Below are positions 31,240 through 40,257 of a DNA stretch of 64,000 nucleotides, one piece after another. The position numbers and the translations under genes were made by a program. Within the stretch, counting starts at the first letter, position 1, and each line of letters opens with the position of its first letter. The notes under the pieces were generated by a model. That model was not told the origin of the DNA. It saw nothing but the letters and a program-made list of their open reading frames with translations, and ran no database searches. Origin of the DNA: Streptomyces sp. WZ.A104 (GTDB taxonomy: Bacteria; Actinomycetota; Actinomycetes; Streptomycetales; Streptomycetaceae); the NCBI RefSeq assembly GCF_002382885.1, contig NZ_NWVL01000012.1, positions 62,001 to 126,000 of the forward strand. The letters run 5' to 3'.

Positions 31240-32214
31240 TCAGAGCCACCCCTCCTTGACGGCCCGTACCCCCGCTTCGAACCGGCTGCGCGCGCCGAGC
31301 CGGTCCCGCAGCTCCGAGCTCATCCGGCGTACGGTCCGCAGGGAGATCCCGAGCCGCCGGGCGGCGAGGTCGTCGGTGCAGCCGATGCCGAGCAGCATGA
31401 GCAACTCCCGCTCCCGCGGGGAGAGGTCGTGCTCGTCGCGACGCGGTGCCTCGCCGAAGGGGGTGCCCGTGTCCCAGAGCTGGTCGAAGAGGACCACGAG
31501 TGCGTGCACGAGGCCGGGGCTGCGGACTTCGAGGGCGCCGGCGCGCCCCTCTTCCGGGTCGACCGGGACGAGCGCGGCCTCACGGTCGACGATCACCATG
31601 AGCATGGGGACCACGGGCACGGTCCGCGCCTCGCCGCCGAGGTCGCAGTACCAGCGCACGTAGTCGACGGTCGGGGGGTCGTTGCGGAAGCTGTCCTGGT
31701 AGATCGAGCGGATCCGCACCCCGCGTTCCAGGCAGAGTTGGTCGAGCGGCTGGCTCGCGTCCATCGTGTCGGGCAGCTGCGCCCCGCCCGGGAGCAGGGA
31801 GAGGCATTCGGTGCGGGCGTTCGCGGCGAGGTCCTCCAGGCGCCGGCGGACGGTCTCCAGGCCCACCACCCGGTGCACCACGTCGTGGCGGGCGGAGCGG
31901 TCGGGGCGTGCGGCGAGGATGTCGGCCACCGCCCGCTCGGCGCGTTCGACCTGGCGGCGACGGCGGCTCAGCTCGCCCTCGGCGCGCGAGAGGAGGAAGG
32001 AGAACCCGACTTCGGGATCGAACGGCAGGATCTCCCCGGAATCGTCCTCCATGGAGATGAGCCGCGCCTCTGTGAGCCGGCCCAGTTCCTCGCGGACCCG
32101 TTGCTCGGTCCAGCCGAGCCGGCGGGCCATGTCCGCCACCCCGTAATCGGGCCGTTCGAGCATGAGCCGATAGACGATCTCGGCGGACTGTGCTATTCCC
32201 AGCGCCTCCAGCAA
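31240..32214 (-). CDS. LuxR-family transcriptional regulator with TrmB-like N-terminus
   Basis: The N-terminal ~60 residues form a winged helix (IVYRLMLERPDYGVADMARR, WTEQRVREELGRL). The centre resembles the TrmB-type effector region, and the C-terminal LuxR domain is HDLSPRERELLMLLGIGCTD, AARRLGISLRTVRRMSSEL. A TTG start at 32214 with GGGGGAGA is preferred, since no ATG or GTG is better placed. It is divergent from the aldo/keto reductase and shares the DasR-like operators with it. Ligand unknown. Confidence 0.78.
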   Translation of the reverse strand: MLEALGIAQSAEIVYRLMLERPDYGVADMARRLGWTEQRVREELGRLTEARLISMEDDSGEILPFDPEVGFSFLLSRAEGELSRRRRQVERAERAVADILAARPDRSARHDVVHRVVGLETVRRRLEDLAANARTECLSLLPGGAQLPDTMDASQPLDQLCLERGVRIRSIYQDSFRNDPPTVDYVRWYCDLGGEARTVPVVPMLMVIVDREAALVPVDPEEGRAGALEVRSPGLVHALVVLFDQLWDTGTPFGEAPRRDEHDLSPRERELLMLLGIGCTDDLAARRLGISLRTVRRMSSELRDRLGARSRFEAGVRAVKEGWL

Positions 32215-32302
32215 GGCGATCTCCCCCTGGTGAACCCCATCGTGCCGTTGACTGTCCGTGCCGACGTGCGGCCGGCCGTGTTGGCAAGGCCGCCGCCGAT
32301 TG

Positions 32303-32318
32303 TAGGTCTAGACCAATT
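32303..32318. promoter_or_regulatory. DasR-responsive element (dre)-like operator
   Basis: TAGGTCTAGACCAATT matches the dre consensus ACTGGTCTAGACCACT at its perfect palindromic core GGTCTAGACC (32305-32314). It lies between the divergent regulator and reductase genes. Confidence 0.7.
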
Positions 32319-32406
32319 GAACCTCCTGTGGGGCAGCTTGAAATCCCCTGCGTCGGACAGGGGTTGACCGGCCAAACGCCTGCGCCGCACGCGCGGATGA
32401 TCCAAG

Positions 32407-32422
32407 ATGGTCTAGTCCAAGT
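32407..32422. promoter_or_regulatory. Second dre-like operator
   Basis: ATGGTCTAGTCCAAGT matches dre with one exchange in the core. It lies 23 bases before the reductase ATG, where bound DasR would block transcription. Confidence 0.6.
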
Positions 32423-32444
32423 GCCTCCGAGAAGGACTGTATCC

Positions 32445-33377
32445 ATGGCGATCCCGCAGCGCACCCTCATACTCGGCGCCCTGCCGTTCGGTACGACCGT
32501 CGACGAGGCCACCTCGTTCGCCGTGCTCGACCGCTTCACCGAACTGGGCGGCACCGTGATCGACACCGCCAACAACTACGCGTACTGGGCCGAAGGCGGC
32601 ACCGGGGACGAGAGTGAGGAGACCGTCGGCCGCTGGCTCGCCGCGCGCGGCGGCCGCGACGGCCTGGTCCTCTCGACCAAGTGCGGCGGCAGGCCCGCCG
32701 CCCCCGGCTCCCCGGACGTCGAGGGGCTCTCCGAGAAGGCGGTCAGGAGCGCCCTGGAGGGCAGCCTGCGCCGGCTCGGCGTCGACCGGGTCGACGTCTT
32801 CTGGGCCCACCTGGAGGACCGCACGGTCCCGCTCGGTGAAACCGTCGCGGCCCTGGCCGACCTCGTCGACGAGGGGAAGACCGCCGAACTCGGCGTCAGC
32901 AACCACGCCGTCTGGCGCGTCGAGCGCGCCCGTGCCCTCGCCGGAGAGCGCCCGCGCTACACCCACCTCCAGTACCGCCACTCCTACCTCCAGCCCCGCT
33001 TCGACAAGGCCCTCCCCTCGTCGGGACACGTCCATGTCACCCGGGAGATCCTCGACTTCGCGCGAAACGGGGGCGACCTCACGCTGTGGGCGTACAGCGC
33101 GCTGCTCTCCGGCGGCTACACCCGCCCCGAGGTGGGGATACCCGCCGCGTACGACCACCCCGGCACCGCCCCGAGGCTCGCGGCGCTGCACGAGGTCGCC
33201 GGAGAGCTCGGCGCGAGCGTCAATCAGGTGGTGCTGGCCTGGCTCCTCGGCGGCGAACCGTCCGTACTGCCCGTCGTCGGGGCGAGCCGGGTCGAGCAGG
33301 TGGAGGAGGCCATGGGGGCGCTCGACCTCACCCTCGACCCGGAGCAGCGGCGCCGACTGGACGAGGCGGGCGCCTGA
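32445..33377 (+). CDS. Aldo/keto reductase
   Basis: NADPH-dependent oxidoreductase of 310 residues. The catalytic tetrad is visible: Asp and Tyr in VIDTANNYAYWAEGG, Lys in LVLSTKCGG, and His in VFWAHLEDR. The nucleotide-binding end has GASRVEQVEEAM. The ATG at 32445 has GAGAAGG eight bases upstream. Two dre-like operators in its promoter suggest induction when glucosamine-6-phosphate levels rise, which hints at a sugar substrate, but this is inferred. Confidence 0.87.
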   Translation: MAIPQRTLILGALPFGTTVDEATSFAVLDRFTELGGTVIDTANNYAYWAEGGTGDESEETVGRWLAARGGRDGLVLSTKCGGRPAAPGSPDVEGLSEKAVRSALEGSLRRLGVDRVDVFWAHLEDRTVPLGETVAALADLVDEGKTAELGVSNHAVWRVERARALAGERPRYTHLQYRHSYLQPRFDKALPSSGHVHVTREILDFARNGGDLTLWAYSALLSGGYTRPEVGIPAAYDHPGTAPRLAALHEVAGELGASVNQVVLAWLLGGEPSVLPVVGASRVEQVEEAMGALDLTLDPEQRRRLDEAGA

Positions 33378-33424
33378 GGGAGCCACGGGCGCGGGCATGG
33401 ACGGCGGGGCCGGGCCCGCGGCCG

Positions 33425-33470
33425 GGGGAGGGTCACGGAGGGTGCGGGTCCGCCCTCCGCGACCCTCCCC
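33425..33470. terminator. Bidirectional terminator between convergent genes
   Basis: GGGGAGGGTC followed by CGGAGGG pairs with CCCTCCG and GACCCTCCCC (33425-33442 against 33453-33470). It sits between the aldo/keto reductase and the oppositely oriented phosphatase-fold gene. Confidence 0.7.
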
Positions 33471-33486
33471 GCCCGTCTCCCCCGGT

Positions 33487-34647
33487 TCAGCCGGCCGGGG
33501 AGACCAGCATCTCCTGGCCCCTGTGGTCGGAGAGGCCGGACGCGGAGACCAGCGCGTAGCGGTGCACGCGCAGCCGTTCGTCGGTGAACGTCCAGTCCAG
33601 CCGCCACAGCGGCAGCCCCTCGCCGCCCCATGTGCCGGGAAGGAAGGACGAGCCGGCGGGCAGCGCGTCGCGGAACTCCCCCCGTAGGCCGTCCAGATCG
33701 CCCATGGCCGGGGTCGTGTTGAAGTCGCCCGAGATGAGCAGCGGATGGGGGTTGGCACGCGCGTCGCGGAGCAGCGCCGCGTAGTGCTCCTTCCGGACGG
33801 CGTCGGTGTCGCGGACCACCCGGTAGAAGCCGGGACTCAGCCAGCTTCGCTCGATGTCCAGCTGTACCGGGATGTGCACGTTGTAGAACGACACCACCGT
33901 GCCGGCGACGTCCACGTCGGTGCGCAGCACCTTGTGCCACTCGAACCGTTCCCGCCAGGACGACGACGGGCCCGGCGGGCGGCCCGGCCCCACTTCGGGC
34001 GCGGCGACGACCGGGTACCGCGAGAGGGTGACCAGCTCCCCGCGCGCCACGAGGTGGTAGCCGGGGAACTCGGCGCGCAGCCGGTCGAGCCGGTCGATCT
34101 CGGTATGCCTGCCGTCCTCCCGGCTCAGGTGCTCCTGGAGCAGGTAGACGTCGGCGTCCTTGGACCGCAGATGGCGGTGGAACGCTGCCGGATCGTCGGT
34201 CGTGTCCCAGTAGAGCGTGTTCCACGAGAAGACCTTGAGCGCGCCCGCCGGGGCGGGGCCCGGGCCCCCGCCGGGTACCAGCGCCCCCCAGTGGAGCCCC
34301 GCCCTCCCCACCCCCGCCGCGAGCAGCACCGCGAGGACGGGGAGCAGCCACCGGCGGGCGCGCCGGGTGGCCACGGCGCCGGACAGGACGATCAGCAGGG
34401 CGGGCACCGCGACGAAGGCCGGCGGGGGAGCGAGGTCCGGCAGCAGCCACAGCCACCACCGGCCGCTCAGCGCCTGTCCGAGGCCGAGGAAGAGCGCCCA
34501 CGCGGCGGTGGTGCCGATGAGGAGACCGGTGGCACGCCGTCTTCCGCGAGTGGCTGGAACCGGACGTGGAACGGGGGGCGGCGAGGCGTTCGCAGAGACG
34601 CTCCGGACGGTCTCGTCACGGGCGCCGGGGAGGGTTCGAGGACTCAC
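33487..34647 (-). CDS. Membrane-anchored endonuclease/exonuclease/phosphatase (EEP) protein 1
   Basis: Three N-terminal hydrophobic segments (to ~residue 115) anchor an extracytoplasmic EEP domain. Catalytic landmarks are FSWNTLYWD, VYLLQEHL (Glu), FYNVHIPV, ISGDFNTTP (Asp, Asn), RLDWTFTD and GLSDHRG (Asp, His). EEP enzymes cleave phosphodiesters in nucleic acids, lipids or phosphosugars. The protein is a paralogue of the one at 41262-42515. It diverges from the first glycosyltransferase gene, so both may share control. The start is GTG 34647 with only a weak SD. Confidence 0.82.
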   Translation of the reverse strand: MSPRTLPGARDETVRSVSANASPPPVPRPVPATRGRRRATGLLIGTTAAWALFLGLGQALSGRWWLWLLPDLAPPPAFVAVPALLIVLSGAVATRRARRWLLPVLAVLLAAGVGRAGLHWGALVPGGGPGPAPAGALKVFSWNTLYWDTTDDPAAFHRHLRSKDADVYLLQEHLSREDGRHTEIDRLDRLRAEFPGYHLVARGELVTLSRYPVVAAPEVGPGRPPGPSSSWRERFEWHKVLRTDVDVAGTVVSFYNVHIPVQLDIERSWLSPGFYRVVRDTDAVRKEHYAALLRDARANPHPLLISGDFNTTPAMGDLDGLRGEFRDALPAGSSFLPGTWGGEGLPLWRLDWTFTDERLRVHRYALVSASGLSDHRGQEMLVSPAG

Positions 34648-34770
34648 GCCCCGGAACGCTAACAGCTCTCAACTTCCTTTCTTCCAAGGCTTGTTAGCCG
34701 TCTCAGACTGCGAGAAGAGGCGATACGCGATCGATATGCCGTCAATACGAGGGCCCGATGTCCTCTTCCC

Positions 34771-35814
34771 ATGACGCGAACCGTGTCGGTCGTCATACCG
34801 GCCTACAACTCCTCACGCACCCTCGACGCCTGTCTGAGATCCGTCCATGCGCAGACCCACCCCGTCCACGAGGTCATCGTCGTCGACGACGGCAGCACCG
34901 ACGGGACCGCCGAGATCGCCCGGAACCATCCGTGCGTCCTCATCGGAGGCGGGGGCAACCGCGGAGTCTCCGCGGCCCGGAACGCGGGAATCGCCGCCGC
35001 CACCGGTGACGTCCTCTTCTTCCTCGACTCCGACGAGGCGCTCACCCCGGACTCGGTGGCCAACGCCCTGGAGATCCTGCGCGACGATCCCTCCTGCGGC
35101 TGTGTGCACGGCGTCATCGCGCCCGAGCCGCTCTTCGACGACGGGCCCGTCGAGTGGTACAAGGTGCTGCACGCGTACTGGTGGCGCGCCCGGGGCGCCG
35201 GAGTGGTGGAGACCGCCTTCTTCGCCCAGGCGGCCGTCCCCCGCGAGGTCTTCGAGGTGCTCGGAGGCTTCGACGAGCGGCTGCGCGACTCGGAGGACCT
35301 GGAGTTCAGCGACCGGCTCGCCCCGCACTACCGCATCGTGCTCACCGAGAGGGTGATGGCCCGCCACGACGAGGAGCACCGGTTCGGTCCCCTCCTCTCG
35401 GAGACGTACCGCAGGGCCCTGCTCCTCGTGCCCGCCCTGCTCTCGGCCCGCCGCGGGGGCCGGAGCAACCTGACGGCCAACAGCCCGGCGTCGGTCCTCG
35501 CCGCGGCCCTGTGCCTCGGCTCCGTGCCGCTGCCGCTCCTGGCCCTCCTCCTGTCGTGGCCCGCTCCGGCCGTACCGGTCCTGTCGGCCCTCCCCGTCGC
35601 CGGGCTGCTCGCCTTCTGCCTGGCCAACCTCGGGCTGCTGCGCTTCGCGGCCCGGCGGCGGGGAGCCTCCTTCGTCCCCTTCTTCACCGGCGTCCACCTC
35701 GCCAACCACGCCGCGCTGCTGGCCGGTGCCGCGAGTGGCGCCGTCCGCGCCCTCACGGCCGGCCGGACCGCCACCGGCGGCCGGCGGAGCTCCGAGCAGG
35801 CGGCGGCGCGATGA
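34771..35814 (+). CDS. Family 2 glycosyltransferase 1, with membrane C-terminus
   Basis: GT-A fold transferase of 347 residues. The N-terminal domain shows SVVIPAYNSSRTLDACLRSV, EVIVVDDGSTDGTAEIA, the FFLDSDEALTPDS nucleotide/metal site, and GGFDERLRDSEDLEFSDRL as acceptor region. Two or three hydrophobic segments follow (~230-330). It probably transfers a sugar to a lipid-linked acceptor. It is the first gene of the rightward cluster and paralogous to the one at 40258. The stop overlaps the next start (ATGA). Confidence 0.85.
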   Translation: MTRTVSVVIPAYNSSRTLDACLRSVHAQTHPVHEVIVVDDGSTDGTAEIARNHPCVLIGGGGNRGVSAARNAGIAAATGDVLFFLDSDEALTPDSVANALEILRDDPSCGCVHGVIAPEPLFDDGPVEWYKVLHAYWWRARGAGVVETAFFAQAAVPREVFEVLGGFDERLRDSEDLEFSDRLAPHYRIVLTERVMARHDEEHRFGPLLSETYRRALLLVPALLSARRGGRSNLTANSPASVLAAALCLGSVPLPLLALLLSWPAPAVPVLSALPVAGLLAFCLANLGLLRFAARRRGASFVPFFTGVHLANHAALLAGAASGAVRALTAGRTATGGRRSSEQAAAR

Positions 35815-36908
35815 CCGTGTGGCTGCGCAGGCTCCTCACCCCGGTCGTCGTGGTGGCCGCGCTGGTCGGCGTGTTCTTCCTCGTCCGGGGCGAAGGACCC
35901 AAGGCGGTCGAGGCGTTCGCCCACGCCGACGCCGTTCCCCTGATCGTCGCCTCGGTCGTCGCCAACATCGGCGGACTGGTCCTCGCCGTGCACGCCTGGC
36001 GGGCCCTCATCCCCGGCGACCATCCCATCCGCGGTCTTCGCGCGGCGAAGATCTACTTCCTCGGCCAGCTGAGCAAGTACGTGCCCGGCAGAGTCTGGGG
36101 TGTCATCACCCATGTGGCGCACGGCCGAGAGGCCGGTGTGCCCGGCGCCCAGATGACCTCCGCCTACGTCCTGAGCCTGGCGCTGACCCTGCTCACCGGA
36201 GCGGCGGTCGGGCTGGTCGCGGCGCCCGCCGCACTGCCCGGGCACTGGATGTGGCTGTGTCCGCCGGCGCTCTTCTTCCTCGCCGGGGTCGTACGGCCCT
36301 CCCTGATCACCCGGCCGGTCGTGGCCGCGGCCCGGCTGGTGAAGCGGCCGGTCGTACCACCGCCGGACGGTGCCGTCCGCAAGGCCGTGCTGCTCGCGAT
36401 CGCCTCCTGGACCGCCTCCGGACTCCACCTGTGGTTCCTGCTCCTGGCGGTCGGAGCGCCGCCCCTCGCCGGACTCGGCGCGGCCGTCGGAGGCTTCGCC
36501 CTGGCCACCGTGATCAGCAGCCTGGCGCTGATCGTGCCCGACGGCTGGGGCGTGCGCGAGCTCACCCTCACCGCCGCCCTCTCCACCGTCCTTCCCGGTG
36601 GTCTGGCCGCCACCGCGGCGATCGCCAGCCGGCTGGTGTGCGTCGTCGCCGAACTCGCCAGCTCGGCGGTGGTCCTGGCCTGGTCGCGAGCCAGGGACGC
36701 CAAAGCCGCCCGTGCCGCCCGTACCGCTGCCGGTGTCGCCGGGGCCGCCGCCGGGGCCGTCCCGACAGCCGCAGGGCCCCGTGTCCCCGGTACCCCCCGC
36801 GTCCGCCGCGCCGGGCGGGCCCCCGACGCCCTGGCCTTCCCCGCCCCCCTCGTCCCCCCGATCCCCCCCACCGCCCCGATGGGAGAAGAAGCCCGTGTAC
36901 ACCCTTGA
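35811..36908 (+). CDS. Flippase-like membrane protein (LPG synthase TM / UPF0104 type)
   Basis: An integral membrane protein of 365 residues with about seven to eight hydrophobic segments. Typical family pieces are KIYFLGQLSKYVPGRVWGVI and LIVPDGWGVRELTLTAALS. Related proteins include the membrane part of lysyl-phosphatidylglycerol synthase and glycan-lipid flippases. The cytoplasmic tail is low-complexity Ala/Pro-rich. It is coupled to the glycosyltransferase by ATGA and to the next gene by a 14-base overlap. Transport of a lipid-linked saccharide is a reasonable inference. Confidence 0.78.
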   Translation: MTVWLRRLLTPVVVVAALVGVFFLVRGEGPKAVEAFAHADAVPLIVASVVANIGGLVLAVHAWRALIPGDHPIRGLRAAKIYFLGQLSKYVPGRVWGVITHVAHGREAGVPGAQMTSAYVLSLALTLLTGAAVGLVAAPAALPGHWMWLCPPALFFLAGVVRPSLITRPVVAAARLVKRPVVPPPDGAVRKAVLLAIASWTASGLHLWFLLLAVGAPPLAGLGAAVGGFALATVISSLALIVPDGWGVRELTLTAALSTVLPGGLAATAAIASRLVCVVAELASSAVVLAWSRARDAKAARAARTAAGVAGAAAGAVPTAAGPRVPGTPRVRRAGRAPDALAFPAPLVPPIPPTAPMGEEARVHP

Positions 36909-38295
36909 CGACGTCGAGAAGCTCCAGGTCGACGAGGTCCACGACCTCTACCGCCGCTACGTGAACAAGAGCCAGGTGTCCCTGATGACCTCGTTCGGCT
37001 TCGGCCGCGAGCTCGTCCGGAGTGCCGAGGGCGCCTATCTCACCCTCGACGACGGCAGGCGAATACTCGACCTGACCGGCGGCGTGGGCGTCCTCAACCA
37101 CGGCCACAACCACCCGCGCATCCTCGCCGCCCGCGAACGCTTCGCCCGCGACCGGCGCATGGAGGTGCACAAGACCTACTTCTCGCCCTACCTCGCGGCC
37201 CTCGGCCACAACCTGGCCGAGGTCCTGCCCGGCGACCTGAACATGGCCTTCCTGCCGAACTCGGGAGCCGAGGCGGTCGAGGGAGCGGTGAAGCTCGCGT
37301 ACAAGTACCACAACGGCAAGCGGAACACTGTCCTGCGCGCCGACCGCGCCTTCCACGGCAAGCTGCTCGGCTCGGGCGGCCTGACCGGCCAGGCCCAGTT
37401 CGCCTTCCCCACCATCCCCGGTGTGGACACCTTCCGCTACGGGGACCTCGACTCCGTCCGCAGGGTCGTCGCCGCACACCGCGGCGACGTGTACGCCCTG
37501 CTCATCGAGCCGTTCAGCGCCTCCACCATCCAGTGGTGCTCGGAGGAGTTCCTGCGCGGCCTGCGCGAGATCTGCGACCGAGAGAAGATCGTGCTGATCT
37601 TCGACGAGATCTACACGGGGTGGGGGAAGACCGGCTCCCTCTTCCACTTCATGCGCTATCCGGGCCTGATCCCCGACGTGCTCACCACGTCCAAGTCCTT
37701 CGGCGGCGGCAAGTCCTCCATCTCCGCCTTCGTCGCCCGCGAGCCGGTCTTCCGCAAGGCGTACGACAGCCTCGGCGACGCCCTGCTCCAGTCCACGTCC
37801 ACCACCTACTACGGCTTCGGCGAGGAGTGCGTCACCGCCCTCGAAGCCGTCAACATCGCGATGGAGGACGACTATCCGGCGCGGGCCCGCGCACTCGGAG
37901 CCGTACTCGGCCCCGGTCTCGAACGGCTCGCCGAGCAGTACCCCGACGCGATCGGCCGCGTGGCGGGTGCCGGTGCCCTGTGGGGCGTGTTCATCGAGGG
38001 CGGCCCACGGATCCTCGACCTCGTGGCGAAGCTCGCGCCCGGCGGGATGGCCAGGGACCCGCGGTTCAAGACGAAGGTCGTCACCTGTGCCGTGATCAAC
38101 GCGCTCTACCAGGACCACGGCATCTTCACGTACTACACGCTCAACGGCGACAACCCCCTCGTCATCGGCCCCTCCCTGGTCACCGAACCGGAGGAGGCCC
38201 AGCGCGTGGTCGACGCCCTCGACGACGTCCTCAGCCGCGGCCTGACCGGTCTCGTGGCCCGTTTCATCAAGCAGAAGGTGAGCTCCCAGTGGTGA
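36895..38295 (+). CDS. Class III PLP-dependent aminotransferase
   Basis: The 466-residue enzyme shows LDLTGGVGVLNHGHNHPRIL, PNSGAEAVEGAVKLAYKY (phosphate site), FHGKLLGS, LLIEPFSASTIQW, LIFDEIYTGWGKTG (Asp to PLP nitrogen) and TTSKSFGGGK with the Schiff-base Lys. These belong to the glutamate-semialdehyde/ornithine aminotransferase class. GTG 36895 with GGGAGAAG starts inside the upstream gene's last codons, a coupled arrangement. Within the cluster it could aminate a keto-sugar or polyol; the substrate is not predictable. Confidence 0.85.
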   Translation: MYTLDDVEKLQVDEVHDLYRRYVNKSQVSLMTSFGFGRELVRSAEGAYLTLDDGRRILDLTGGVGVLNHGHNHPRILAARERFARDRRMEVHKTYFSPYLAALGHNLAEVLPGDLNMAFLPNSGAEAVEGAVKLAYKYHNGKRNTVLRADRAFHGKLLGSGGLTGQAQFAFPTIPGVDTFRYGDLDSVRRVVAAHRGDVYALLIEPFSASTIQWCSEEFLRGLREICDREKIVLIFDEIYTGWGKTGSLFHFMRYPGLIPDVLTTSKSFGGGKSSISAFVAREPVFRKAYDSLGDALLQSTSTTYYGFGEECVTALEAVNIAMEDDYPARARALGAVLGPGLERLAEQYPDAIGRVAGAGALWGVFIEGGPRILDLVAKLAPGGMARDPRFKTKVVTCAVINALYQDHGIFTYYTLNGDNPLVIGPSLVTEPEEAQRVVDALDDVLSRGLTGLVARFIKQKVSSQW

Positions 38296-39311
38296 TCACG
38301 ATCACCGGCGCGGCCGGCATGCTCGGCTCCCGGCTGGCCGAACGGCTCCTCGCCGAGGGCCACGAGGTGCGGGGCGTCGACCTCAGGCCCGGCCCCCTGG
38401 TCCTGCTCACGGGCGACATCCGCGACCGGGAGCTCATGGACCAGGCCCTGGACGGGGCCGACGTCCTCGTCCACGCCGCGGCCGCCCTGCCCAGTTACCC
38501 CGACGAACAGATTCGCTCCATCATCGTCGGCGGGACCGAGAACGTCTTCGCGGCGGCCGGGGCCGCCGGCACCCCCCGCGTCGTGCACATCTCCTCGACC
38601 GCGGTCTACGGCCTGCCCACGATCGTGCCCACCCCCGAGGAGTACCCCCGCGAGCCGGTCGACACCTACAGCCGGGCCAAGGCCTCGGCCGAGGAGATCG
38701 CCGAGCGGTACCGGGCCGGGGGCATGTGCGTCCCCATCCTGCGGCCCAAGACCTTCGTCGGCCCCGGCCGCATGGGCCTGTTCTCGATGCTCTTCGAATG
38801 GGCCGAGGAAGGCCGCCACTTCCCCGTCCTCGGCAAGGGCGACGTACGCATCCAGATGTTCGCCGTCGACGACCTCGTCGACGCCGTCGTCACCGTCCTC
38901 ACCGCACCCGACGAGGTCGCGAACGACACCTACAACCTCGCCGCGGCCGAGTTCGGCACCCTCCGCGAGGACTTCCAGGCGGTGCTCGACGCGGCGGGAC
39001 ACGGCAAGCGCGTCATCGGCCTGCCCGCGCGCCCCGCCCTGACCCTCCTCAACGTCCTCCAGCGGGCCAAGCTCTCGCCGGTCTACGGCCGGCTCCTCCA
39101 CAAGCTGATGGACGACTCCTACGTCAGCATCGACAAGGCCAAGGCGAAACTCGGCTTCTCCCCGCGCCTGTCGAACGCGGACGCCGTCCTGCGCACCTAC
39201 GAGTGGTGGCGCACCGCCCGCCACACCGCCCCGGAGACGGGAGCCACCGGCCGCACCAGCCGCGACCCGTGGAGTCAGGGCCTGCTGTCCACCGCGAAGA
39301 TCTTCTTCTGA
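38289..39311 (+). CDS. NAD-dependent epimerase/dehydratase (extended SDR)
   Basis: The Rossmann motif is ITITGAAGMLGSRLAERLLA at the N-terminus. The catalytic region has ISSTAVYGL and, later, YSRAKASAEE, the YxxxK pair. Length is 340 residues and the substrate-binding C-terminal half is normal. GTG 38289 or 38292 is the start, with AAGGTGAG upstream and overlap with the aminotransferase stop. It likely acts on a nucleotide- or lipid-linked sugar. Confidence 0.85.
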   Translation: MVITITGAAGMLGSRLAERLLAEGHEVRGVDLRPGPLVLLTGDIRDRELMDQALDGADVLVHAAAALPSYPDEQIRSIIVGGTENVFAAAGAAGTPRVVHISSTAVYGLPTIVPTPEEYPREPVDTYSRAKASAEEIAERYRAGGMCVPILRPKTFVGPGRMGLFSMLFEWAEEGRHFPVLGKGDVRIQMFAVDDLVDAVVTVLTAPDEVANDTYNLAAAEFGTLREDFQAVLDAAGHGKRVIGLPARPALTLLNVLQRAKLSPVYGRLLHKLMDDSYVSIDKAKAKLGFSPRLSNADAVLRTYEWWRTARHTAPETGATGRTSRDPWSQGLLSTAKIFF

Positions 39312-39322
39312 GAGGCCGTGCC

Positions 39323-40219
39323 ATGACCCAGCTCGCCGGACACACCAGCGCCCCGGCACCGGTACGGACAGGAAGGCTGCCCGCGCCGCTCGCCCTGCTC
39401 AGACCCGGTCAGTGGCCCAAGAACCTGCTCGTGGTGCCCCTGGCCCTGATCGGCGGCGCCCCGGACGCGACGACGGCCGTCCGGGTCGCCGTCGCGCTCG
39501 GCGCCTTCGTCCTCGCCTCATCCCTCGTCTACGTCCTGAACGACATCGCCGACGTGGAGCGGGACAAGCGGCACCCCGTCAAGCGTCACCGTCCCCTCGC
39601 CTCGGGGCAGATGAGCATGGCCTCGGCCGTGGCCACGGCCCTCGTGCTGGGCGCCCTGCTCGTCCCCGCCCTGCTGACCCTCGGGCCCGGGTCCGCCCTG
39701 ATCATCCTGCTGTACCTCGCCGTGAACGGCGCCTACAGCTGGAAACTCAAGCACCTTCCCCTCCTCGACGTCTTCGTCGTGGCCGCCGGCTTCGTGCTCC
39801 GCCTGCTCGGCGGCTACGAGGCCGCCGAACGCCCGGTCGAGATGTGGCTGGTGCTGACCGTGCTGGCGTCCTGCCTGGTCCTGATCCTGGGCAAGCGGCG
39901 GCACGAGCTCAGCGTCTCCGGCACCGGGCACCGGCCGGCCCTCGTCGGCTACTCGGCCCACTTCCTCGACCTCGTCCTGGTGCTGTGCTCGGCCCTGGCC
40001 CTCTTCGGCTACCTGCTCTATCTGCGCACCGAGTCGGGGTTTGGGCCGTACGCCCTGCTCACGGCCGTGTGCGCGCTCTTCGCCCTCTTCCGCTACCTCC
40101 AGATCGTGATCGTGGACGGCGGCGGGGGCGAGCCCGTCAAGACCCTCCTGCGTGACCGGGTCATGCTTGCCAACTCCGCCGTCTGGGGCGCGCTGCTGGT
40201 CCCGCACCTGGTCCGCTGA
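39323..40219 (+). CDS. UbiA-family prenyltransferase, decaprenyl-phosphate phosphoribosyltransferase type
   Basis: About eight to nine hydrophobic helices; the 298-residue protein has LLRPGQWPKNLLV, the Asp motif NDIADVERDKRHPVKRHRPL and YSWKLKHLPLLDV. These features place it near Rv3806c/UbiA enzymes that transfer phosphoribose from PRPP to polyprenyl phosphate. The product would need dephosphorylation, for which the neighbouring EEP proteins are candidates. It lies 11 bases after the epimerase. Subtype assignment is by motif only. Confidence 0.82.
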   Translation: MTQLAGHTSAPAPVRTGRLPAPLALLRPGQWPKNLLVVPLALIGGAPDATTAVRVAVALGAFVLASSLVYVLNDIADVERDKRHPVKRHRPLASGQMSMASAVATALVLGALLVPALLTLGPGSALIILLYLAVNGAYSWKLKHLPLLDVFVVAAGFVLRLLGGYEAAERPVEMWLVLTVLASCLVLILGKRRHELSVSGTGHRPALVGYSAHFLDLVLVLCSALALFGYLLYLRTESGFGPYALLTAVCALFALFRYLQIVIVDGGGGEPVKTLLRDRVMLANSAVWGALLVPHLVR

Positions 40220-40257
40220 CCCCCGCCCCAGCCCCTCCACCACCGACGAGGAATCCC

